Below the pieces are notes generated by a model. The model worked only from the letters and a program-made list of their open reading frames with translations, had not been told where the DNA came from and did no database searches. A program made the position numbers and the translations under genes. A DNA stretch of 35,506 nucleotides from Magnetococcales bacterium DCbin4 (GTDB lineage Bacteria; Pseudomonadota; Magnetococcia; Magnetococcales; UBA8363): the NCBI GenBank assembly GCA_002753735.1, contig PEAN01000041.1, positions 1-35,506 of the forward strand, in the 5' to 3' direction. This document shows positions 26,000 through 32,763 of this stretch, piece after piece (the first letter of the stretch is position 1; every line of letters begins with the position of its first letter).

Positions 26000-26046
26000 T
26001 AACAAAGTCAAAGTCCTGGGGGCAATCCTTTAATCCCCCTTTTTTT
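26000..26046. repeat. Single-arm palindromic repeat, copy H
   Basis: AACAAAGTCAAAGTCC, TGGGGGCAATCCTTTAATCC, CCC and a T-tract that runs into the hydrolase stop codon (26046-26048). It sits only four bases beyond the end of copy G, so two units are stacked here. It reads as a + strand terminator. Confidence 0.85.
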
Positions 26047-26747
26047 CATGGATCATTTTTTTCCGATGGATTCAAAAACCGTCCGATCCACGCCGCGAGA
26101 TGATCTTCCTGACCCAAAAAAAAGTGATCCAATCCAGCGGGCAGTACGTACCGGGTTTTGGGGGCGGGCAGTTGGTCGAACAAATTTTTGGCCAAGGGGG
26201 AAGGGCAGGCAAAATCATCTTCCGCCCACAGAAGGGCTTTGGGATGACCTGCCCCCGGATGTGGCGGGGGCAGTGGCCATTGGGTCAACGGAGGGGCAAT
26301 CAGCACCATCCGATCAATCAAAGGATCCCGCTCCACCAATGCCAGAGCAGAAAGGCAACCATACGAATAACCCACCACATGACACCGGATACCTGTTCCC
26401 ATGAGTTGATGTAAAAACGCCATTGCCGCCCATGTATCCAACCCCATTTGCGTTTCGTAGGCCGGAGCAGTGGAATCCTGCCAGAAAAGACGTTGATCCT
26501 CAAGCAGATCACGGCAGGTTTCACTGCGACCCACCCCCTGATGGTTGAAGCGGAATACTGCAAAATCCCGCTGTGCCAACCCATGGGCCAAACCGGCGGT
26601 GATGTTGTTTTCCATGTCACCGCCCATGAACGGATGGGGTGGACAGATCAGGACGAAGGCCAGCGGTTCGTCGAGTTGATCCCCATACGTCAATCGTCCT
26701 TCAAGACGCAGATTTCCCGAAGGGAAAAACAAGGTTTCTTCAATCAA
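26046..26747 (-). CDS. Alpha/beta hydrolase
   Basis: This 233-residue protein has the nucleophile elbow GYSYG (Ser128), a candidate acid Asp177/178 in AEDDF and His208 in GLDHFF, which form a complete triad pattern. The N-terminal PPHPFMGGDMENN and FRFNHQGVGRS segments match the dienelactone hydrolase/YihN-like 'alpha/beta hydrolase' group common in proteobacteria. The substrate is unknown. Its start overlaps the stop of the upstream lipoprotein gene by four bases (ATGA), so the two are translationally coupled. Confidence 0.88.
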   Translation of the reverse strand: MIEETLFFPSGNLRLEGRLTYGDQLDEPLAFVLICPPHPFMGGDMENNITAGLAHGLAQRDFAVFRFNHQGVGRSETCRDLLEDQRLFWQDSTAPAYETQMGLDTWAAMAFLHQLMGTGIRCHVVGYSYGCLSALALVERDPLIDRMVLIAPPLTQWPLPPPHPGAGHPKALLWAEDDFACPSPLAKNLFDQLPAPKTRYVLPAGLDHFFLGQEDHLAAWIGRFLNPSEKNDP

Positions 26748-28360
26748 AATGTCCGTCCAAAGGCGCCATCAGGAAGCCGGAAATAGGTTTCCAACAATTT
26801 GGGATCATCAAAGTCCGCCTGGTCGAAATAAATCATCTGAGTCTCACGTTGCCTCGGATGACCTGCATGATAGAGCCCGGATGGGGCCAACAGTGAACAT
26901 TCGGGCCGATGGGCTTGACGTACCAGTCCATCTTCATCAAACAGACTCAAATGATAATCATGAAAGGGAAGATTTTCCAACCGTTCATAAGGTTGCAGTG
27001 CATAGACCTTGGCTGATCCCGTCATTTTCAAAGGAATTTTATGAGGTTCGAGCCGCAGCGAAATCAGTTGATGATGACCGGCCGAATAATAAAGGACGAC
27101 CTTTTGCGGCAAACCATCAGGGCTTGGAATCAGTTCGGGAACAACGGCATCGATGCCTGGAACTTCTTTCTCCAAATGAAATTTCTTGCCTTCAACCAGG
27201 GTTGGGAAAAGGGTTTTACTCCACCGTTCCAGACGATCAGTTGGAAATGCTTTGTAATAACAGCCACAGTTGGATACCGATTCATACATTAATGGTCGAT
27301 GGTTTCGATTCAGGGTGATGCGAAAGGTCCATCCTTCCATGATTCCGGCTTCGGGATCGAACGCCTTGAGTTGGGGATGTTGGGGATACCAGAGGGTATA
27401 GACCAGTTGCTTGACCGCAACGTTTTGAATCCGGGTGGGGTGGATATAGGCATAGAGCGTCGGTTTGTCGGTGTGTACCCCGGGGATGGCGGTTGCAGGT
27501 GTTTCTCCTTGAAGAAAAACTTCGCCAAAATAATCCATCCTGGTGCCATAGGGAGGGTTGTTCCGGCGTTCCTGGACCACCTGGGGGGCGAAATGGGAGA
27601 GCAATGCCCATCCGTCAAGGGTTGCCGGGTCGACCGTTGGATCAGACGACGGGGGGAGATACAGGGCACTGTCGGAAAAATCAGGAACGTGGGCGGAACG
27701 ATCATCGGTCAGTGCATGATACCAGATCCAGGTTTGAATCAAGGGGACCGCCGGAGCGGTCGCAATCAGCCGCGTCATGCGTCCCCGGGTTTTGATCGAT
27801 TCGTCGGTATGAAAGACAAGTTGCCCCCAATAGGCATCCACCGTCTTGACACTGGTCAAAGCCAGAACCCCTTGGAGTTCTTTGTCCAACTCATTCTTGG
27901 CATGGAGTCGATAGGCATTCAGGAATCGTTCCTTGGGGGTTGAGCCACTCTGGCTGGAATCCATGTATTTGTGTTGTTTGGAAAGGAACGATTCCAACTC
28001 GGTCACGGGAACCTTGTCCAGCGAAAGGGTGATAAAGGTTTCGTTCAATGCGCTTGCATCCACCAGAAACTGGCGAACGAACTCCTTTTTCTGCTCCAAT
28101 CCTTGTTGCTGATTGTACTGGGCGATCCGTTGGCGCAACTGGTCATCAATCTTGAGATGTTCAAAACCTTCGATTTCCTGGAAACGGGCGTCATGAATAC
28201 CGTGTTCCTTGAAAAATTGGTCTTGTTCATCCATCGGTTCCGACCGTGAATGCGGTTCGGGCAGATCAAGCGGGGCACAACCTGCAACAAAAGATGGTAA
28301 AGAGCATAGAATGAACAGAAATAGATGTCGCATCATTGTCTGAATTATTTTCTGCTCCAT
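26744..28360 (-). CDS. Unrecognised lipoprotein
   Basis: The protein has 538 residues from the ATG at 28360, which has GGAG nine bases upstream and places a lipoprotein signal at the N-terminus: basic MMRH, hydrophobic LFLFILCSLPSF and lipobox VAGC with Cys28. Upstream in-frame ATGs (to 28513) would bury the signal. The mature protein is soluble and mixed alpha/beta, with a GTRMDYFGEVFLQGE segment, an AYIHPTRIQN strand and a central NCGCYYKAFP motif with two closely spaced cysteines. A DYHLSLFDEDGLVRQAHRPE segment follows near the end. I do not recognise the family. It is coupled to an alpha/beta hydrolase, suggesting joint work on an envelope substrate (inference). Confidence 0.85.
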   Translation of the reverse strand: MEQKIIQTMMRHLFLFILCSLPSFVAGCAPLDLPEPHSRSEPMDEQDQFFKEHGIHDARFQEIEGFEHLKIDDQLRQRIAQYNQQQGLEQKKEFVRQFLVDASALNETFITLSLDKVPVTELESFLSKQHKYMDSSQSGSTPKERFLNAYRLHAKNELDKELQGVLALTSVKTVDAYWGQLVFHTDESIKTRGRMTRLIATAPAVPLIQTWIWYHALTDDRSAHVPDFSDSALYLPPSSDPTVDPATLDGWALLSHFAPQVVQERRNNPPYGTRMDYFGEVFLQGETPATAIPGVHTDKPTLYAYIHPTRIQNVAVKQLVYTLWYPQHPQLKAFDPEAGIMEGWTFRITLNRNHRPLMYESVSNCGCYYKAFPTDRLERWSKTLFPTLVEGKKFHLEKEVPGIDAVVPELIPSPDGLPQKVVLYYSAGHHQLISLRLEPHKIPLKMTGSAKVYALQPYERLENLPFHDYHLSLFDEDGLVRQAHRPECSLLAPSGLYHAGHPRQRETQMIYFDQADFDDPKLLETYFRLPDGAFGRTF

Positions 28361-28540
28361 GATATCGATCTCCATGGCATCATTCTTTCTGCAATTTTGT
28401 GGTAGTGGGGTCTCCATGACACGAATACAAGCCGTCAAGGATAATCGCCCTCCCATACGCATATCAACGACCCGAAACCATGATATGAAAATATGATGGC
28501 CATGGGACCACACCTGGGAGAATAAAACATTTTTTTGCGC

Positions 28541-28846
28541 ATGGGGTGTTTGACGATTGTACTTCTGCTCAGCGGTCAGGCAATGGCTGATGATCTTGTT
28601 TTCACCTCGACCAATGGCACCTCGGTTGTACTCGATCAGTTCTATGCTTCACCTACAGGGGTCAAGGATTGGGAAGACGATATCCCGGGTGCTGAAACGC
28701 TCTATCCTGGAGAGAGCATCCAGATCACCATCGCTGACGGTCGTAGAACCTGCACCTGTGATCTCCTTTCCACCTTCGTTGATGGAGACAAGGTTGAAGA
28801 ATCGGGTGTGGATTTGTGCAACCCGGGAAGCTATGAAATCCGGTAG
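28541..28846 (+). CDS. Small secreted protein, Tas-like beta-sandwich candidate
   Basis: This 101-residue protein has a signal peptide MGCLTIVLLLSGQAMA and cleavage before Asp. The mature part has an FTSTNGTSVVLDQFYASP start, a DWEDDIPG motif, LYPGESIQI and three cysteines (CTCDL, DLCNPG). It resembles a small periplasmic family with a YVSPSxSxxWGxDxLG pattern that is often misnamed in databases. The start is uncertain: a TTG at 28535 is in frame, and GGGAG at 28516-28520 is too far from the ATG for a normal site. It is divergent from the lipoprotein gene. Confidence 0.75.
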   Translation: MGCLTIVLLLSGQAMADDLVFTSTNGTSVVLDQFYASPTGVKDWEDDIPGAETLYPGESIQITIADGRRTCTCDLLSTFVDGDKVEESGVDLCNPGSYEIR

Positions 28847-28857
28847 TCCTTGGCGTA

Positions 28858-29376
28858 TTATCTGCGGATCGGTTCGGGAGTGACCGCCAAGTGCCAGGGA
28901 CTTCCGTCGATCAGCAACTCCTTGACCATCGCTGTTCCAGACGCAGTAACACCGACAATGATTTCGCCGCTTTTGTTCCTGACCGCCTGATCCAATGGCC
29001 GGGCATACGCTTCCGGGATGAAAAATCGTTCAATTCCGGCTTCAAAGCGATTGTGCCTGCATGTTCCTTTGATCCACAGGTGACATTCCGCAATCGGTTC
29101 CTGGCCGGAATGAAAAGCAACCGTGGGTTTGAGGCAGACCGTTGCCGGGACCTCCTGGTCGTAGTGTTCATTGGTACACACCAAAACCCCATAATTGATA
29201 CGATAGATCAAATAATGTCCCGCCAAAAGATCGCGAGGATCAAATCCTTCGATCGGCAGCCGTACTTCGATCCCATGGCGAAGCGTCCATTCTTTATGGG
29301 CTACCAAAGCGGCGAAGAACAGGATCGGGAGCAGCAGGGAGAGGATGATTCTGAGGTTGTGGGGTGACCGGATCAT
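28858..29376 (-). CDS. GDYxxLxY-domain membrane-anchored protein
   Basis: This 172-residue protein starts with an ATG that overlaps the DUF2157 stop by four bases (ATGA); an upstream in-frame ATG at 29430 is less likely. One N-terminal membrane helix (about 10-27) is followed by a periplasmic domain with LPIEGFDPRDLLAGHYLIYR, the family motif with His in place of the usual Asp (GHYLIY versus GDYxxL). The family is regularly paired with DUF2157 membrane proteins, as here. Function unknown. Confidence 0.88.
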   Translation of the reverse strand: MIRSPHNLRIILSLLLPILFFAALVAHKEWTLRHGIEVRLPIEGFDPRDLLAGHYLIYRINYGVLVCTNEHYDQEVPATVCLKPTVAFHSGQEPIAECHLWIKGTCRHNRFEAGIERFFIPEAYARPLDQAVRNKSGEIIVGVTASGTAMVKELLIDGSPWHLAVTPEPIRR

Positions 29377-30509
29377 GAGGGTGCGATCCTTTCCAGCCAG
29401 AGCAACAATTTCTTTTGCCAGCGGGACCACAGCCAGACAAATCCAAGAATCACCATTCCAGAGAGGATCAGGCCGATTCCGGCATCGAGCAGACCACCAA
29501 AGGCGGTGAAGAACAGGATGAGAAATCGCATTCCCAACAGCAGGATCAACGCATTAGCCATGCGAAGGGATCGTTCCCGAACCAGCCAGGCCGCTCCCAA
29601 GGCGAACAGCGCCATGGTGAAGAAGGCAGAAAACCAATGGGAAAGTTGCCAACTGACGACGATGGGGGGGGTGATGGTGTAGAGCGCCACCATGGAACCC
29701 AGCAATCCTTTGACCCGGGGGGGGAATTGGCGATTGAGGACGATGCCTGCAACAATCCCTCCGCTCAAGATCAATCCGGTCCATGTCATGAAGGGGTGCC
29801 ATTCCCAGGACTGGATATGATCCATGCTGGAGGCATCGACCAACAGTACCATGGTGATGCCCGAACTCCAGGCATAGGTACGAAACGGGCGGGCGAACAG
29901 TTTTGCCCGGGGCCAGTGCCGCAAAGCCGTGGCGGCCAAGGCGCATACCAGGGGCAGGGCATAACCGGTCAACAGGATGCGTTCATCTTCGCCGGGCCCC
30001 ATGATCGGGGTCATGATCAAACGATAGCTGCCAGCCGCCAGGAACGTAAAGGTCCAGGTATAGGGTAGGAAGTTACGCTGAGTCAGGGTGATTGCGGGCA
30101 GCAGGAGCGCGGCCCACAGCAACAATGCCTGATCCAGGGTTCCGCCCGCATGATAGATTTGCCCGATCAGGCCGATGGTTGCCAAACAGGCCAGAGCGAA
30201 AAACGTCAGCATGAGCTCCCATGACAGGGATTCTTCATGGTGCCGCTGACGCCACAGGCCAAGGGCGATGGTGAGCAATAGGAATAGATCGCTTCCCAGC
30301 TTGACGGCGTCGGGAATGGCATCCCAATTGGCAGCGATCAGGGAGATGACGCCACTGCCGACAATGCCTGCCCCCAAAGACATGAAACTGAACAACAGCC
30401 AATTGCTGCTGGTACGTCCCCGTTCAAAGAGAAGAATCGCTTTGACCTGGTCAGCAGTGATCAGGCCTTCCCGGGTCCATACCTGCAAGCGGCGCTCAAT
30501 ATTGGCCAT
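29373..30509 (-). CDS. DUF2157 polytopic membrane protein
   Basis: This 378-residue protein has a short cytosolic N-terminal domain (ERRLQVWTREGLITADQV, residues 4-21) that is the DUF2157 signature, followed by ten or so membrane helices from about residue 36 onward. Function is unknown, but the gene is coupled to the GDYxxLxY gene by an ATGA overlap and the two probably form one membrane complex. Repeat copy I lies in its upstream region. Confidence 0.9.
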   Translation of the reverse strand: MANIERRLQVWTREGLITADQVKAILLFERGRTSSNWLLFSFMSLGAGIVGSGVISLIAANWDAIPDAVKLGSDLFLLLTIALGLWRQRHHEESLSWELMLTFFALACLATIGLIGQIYHAGGTLDQALLLWAALLLPAITLTQRNFLPYTWTFTFLAAGSYRLIMTPIMGPGEDERILLTGYALPLVCALAATALRHWPRAKLFARPFRTYAWSSGITMVLLVDASSMDHIQSWEWHPFMTWTGLILSGGIVAGIVLNRQFPPRVKGLLGSMVALYTITPPIVVSWQLSHWFSAFFTMALFALGAAWLVRERSLRMANALILLLGMRFLILFFTAFGGLLDAGIGLILSGMVILGFVWLWSRWQKKLLLWLERIAPS

Positions 30510-30607
30510 GGCGAATTCAATAGGGTCAAGAAAAGGAAGCCTTTGGGAATGGCTCTTCCAGCGTTAGATGTGGTTGAATTGTGGAACCATTGCAAAACAG
30601 TCACTTT

Positions 30608-30822
30608 TTCTACTTTATCACATTCATTGATCAGGGATTATTGACATTCAAAAAATGATTGAAAGAAAAAAGGGGGCTTAAGGGATTGCCCCCAGGGTTT
30701 TGATATCGCTATTGCATCCCCCATGGGGTTTCGGGGTGGTGAAACCCCGCACGGTTTTTCCTTGGGGATACGAAATTCAAAACCCTTGAGAAAATCCCCA
30801 AAGACCCCGTCCATTCTTGGAT
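30608..30822. repeat. Degenerate two-armed repeat, copy I
   Basis: The left end matches copies G and J (TTCTACTTTATCACATTCAT, ATTGAAAG, A-tract, GGGGGCTTAAGGGATTGCCC). The spacer carries a different hairpin, GGGGTTTC / GAAACCCC (30725-30748). The right arm (about 30777-30815) is decayed: CAAAACCCTTGAGAAAATCC then CCAAAGACCCC. It ends at the acyl carrier protein stop and fills most of the 313-base gap upstream of the DUF2157 gene, which otherwise shows no gene. Confidence 0.75.
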
Positions 30823-30823
30823 C

Positions 30824-31084
30824 CTATTGCCCCTGACACGTCTCAACCAGGTCGATGATATCTTCGACGCTTTCCAGGTCGGTGATTTGATCGACATCAA
30901 AGACCAGACCAAACCGTTCTTCGACCTGGGTGATGATGGCGACATGCTTCAGAGAATCCCACTGTGCCACATCACCAAACATCCACTCCAGATCGACGGC
31001 ATCTTCGGGAATGTTGAGGACATTGGCGATAATGGCAACAACCAGATTCTGGATGCTCTGTTTGTCATGACGTTGGTCCGACAT
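30824..31084 (-). CDS. Acyl carrier protein
   Basis: This 86-residue acidic protein has the phosphopantetheine attachment motif WDSLKHV (Ser44), preceded by the helix IANVLNIPEDAVDLE. It is a stand-alone carrier of the PP-binding family rather than the housekeeping AcpP, which normally has DSLDxVEL and sits beside fabF. It lies 48 bases downstream of an RND adaptor gene on the same strand. No ketosynthase, acyltransferase or adenylation enzyme is in view, so its acyl partner is unknown. Confidence 0.9.
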   Translation of the reverse strand: MSDQRHDKQSIQNLVVAIIANVLNIPEDAVDLEWMFGDVAQWDSLKHVAIITQVEERFGLVFDVDQITDLESVEDIIDLVETCQGQ

Positions 31085-31132
31085 GATGCAATCCGATCCG
31101 TTTTTTGATCCGCGGGCGCCTTGATGATGGAA

Positions 31133-32362
31133 TCAAAAAGTGGTGTGCTGTTTGATGCCACTTTCTGCCCGATCACCCCAACCCGTCATTTTTGCTGCAG
31201 GATTGTTGGCAACAATCCGGTCGCCGACCTTCAGCCCGGAAAGGACGCTGACGAGCTCGTTATCGATGAAGCCACCCAACCGGACCATGCGCAATTCCGG
31301 TTCACCATTTTCCACCAGGGCCAGAACGGCGGGGAGGCTTCCGCGCCAAATGACCGCTGAACGGGGAACCGTGGGCAACGATTTGGCCTGGGAGGTATGA
31401 TCGGGGATCATCACTTCGGCATACATGCCCAAAAGGCCATGACCTTCCGGTTTTTCGTTCAGTTCCAGCTTGACGGTGACCGTGTGCCGTTGCGGGTCGG
31501 CCATGGGGTAGATCTGAACGACCTTGGTTGTCACCATGGTATCATTAATGTCAAGACGGGCCTGAATGATCATGTCCTTCTTGAGGCCGGCAACGATCCG
31601 GGCGGGGACGTCCACCTTGATTCTCAGGCGACTGGGATCGGCAAAGGAGATCAGCGGCATTCCCGGCTGAACGGTATCTCCTTTTTCGATATGCTTGACG
31701 GTGATGATGCCGTTAAAAGGGGCAACGGAGCGGGCATCACGCAGTTTGGCGTCAAGTTCCTTGATGGCGGATTGGGCCTGGATGATGGACATGTGGGCCT
31801 GCTGCACCTGAATGCCATGGGCATAATTCTGGGCATAGTCGCTCAGGCCGGGATTATCCATCCCGACCATGGACGAGAACGGCCGGGTAAAGGTCCGGTC
31901 GAACATCCTGGGCATCCCCATCCCCATGTTGTCCGATGCCATGGGGGAGCCTGAATGGATCTGTCTGGCAAATTGGATATTGTTGTTTTGGAACATGGAC
32001 TGTGCCTTGGCCAACTCGGCCCTGGCCGATTCACGTTTGGCCAGCAGATCGGTATCCTCGATGGAGACCAGGACGGTCCCCTTCTTGAAGGAATCCCCTT
32101 CTGATCCGGCAATGGTGCGAACCCGTCCCGGAATCTGGGCCGACAACGTTACATCCCGAAAGGGAACCACGGTGCCACCCAAGGTTACGGTATCGCTCAC
32201 TTCCTTGGATTGAACCGTATAGGTTTGCTGTTCCGCCTCCGCGGCACGGACGTTGCCTGGAAGAACCCCGGCAAAAAACGCCATCATGCCCAGCAGTGGG
32301 AGGAGTTTGCGTGGATTTCCTTTCGTGTGCACGATCTGATTTCCCTTGAAAAGATGATACAT
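31133..32362 (-). CDS. RND efflux periplasmic adaptor (membrane fusion protein)
   Basis: The protein has up to 409 residues. A GTG at 32332 with AAGGG upstream gives a cleaner signal peptide (KGNPRKLLPLLGMMAFFAGV, cleavage after NVRA) and is a good alternative start. Domains: lipoyl/barrel-sandwich halves (GGTVVPFRDVTLSAQIPGRV and APFNGIITVKHIEKGD) flanking a coiled-coil hairpin with an unusual Met/Pro-rich insert (about residues 140-170), then beta-barrel and membrane-proximal domains. Adaptors of this type link an inner-membrane RND pump to an outer-membrane channel, but no pump or channel gene lies downstream. Confidence 0.9.
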   Translation of the reverse strand: MYHLFKGNQIVHTKGNPRKLLPLLGMMAFFAGVLPGNVRAAEAEQQTYTVQSKEVSDTVTLGGTVVPFRDVTLSAQIPGRVRTIAGSEGDSFKKGTVLVSIEDTDLLAKRESARAELAKAQSMFQNNNIQFARQIHSGSPMASDNMGMGMPRMFDRTFTRPFSSMVGMDNPGLSDYAQNYAHGIQVQQAHMSIIQAQSAIKELDAKLRDARSVAPFNGIITVKHIEKGDTVQPGMPLISFADPSRLRIKVDVPARIVAGLKKDMIIQARLDINDTMVTTKVVQIYPMADPQRHTVTVKLELNEKPEGHGLLGMYAEVMIPDHTSQAKSLPTVPRSAVIWRGSLPAVLALVENGEPELRMVRLGGFIDNELVSVLSGLKVGDRIVANNPAAKMTGWGDRAESGIKQHTTF

Positions 32363-32763
32363 TCCAATGAAGACGGCCCGGACCTACATCTGGATCGGAC
32401 TACATTGTTCCTTCGTTAATGGATCACGTCAAGGTACCACGAACACCCATGAAAACACCATGGAGAAACAATGATGGAACCTGGTCCTTGATGATTGCCC
32501 GTGAACAAGGTCAAAGTTGATTAATCAATCATCATGATTATTTATTGTTGGTGGCATGTCCCGCTCTTCGGGCCATATATTTTCTTCCATGGCAGGCGGT
32601 ATTTTATTTTCAATCCTTGCCAGCTTAATTCCGCTTTGTCACATTATAAACTTGTGACTCATTTCGCAGAAATATTCGTTATTCCGGAAATGCACGCTAT
32701 GTCATTAGTAATTAATATAGGTATCATTTCTTTGAATTATGGTATATTGAGGTTCGTTCGTCA
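32363..32763. other. AT-rich intergenic region between the adaptor and HD-GYP genes
   Basis: About 400 bases with no supported gene. The right two-thirds are notably AT-rich. It contains a 12-bp palindrome TTGATTAATCAA (32517-32528) and a CRP-like half-site pair (32653-32668), and should carry divergent promoters for the two flanking genes. I could not define convincing -35/-10 pairs. Confidence 0.6.
32653..32668. promoter_or_regulatory. Possible CRP/FNR-family binding site
   Basis: TGTGA-N6-TCGCA matches nine of ten bases of the CRP consensus TGTGA-N6-TCACA. It lies about 95 bases before the HD-GYP start codon. A single match of this quality in an AT-rich region may be chance. Confidence 0.2.

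Noticed and set aside
25487-26046. CRISPR array
   Set aside because: The repeats are inverted and irregularly spaced, with no uniform direct repeats and spacers and no cas genes nearby.
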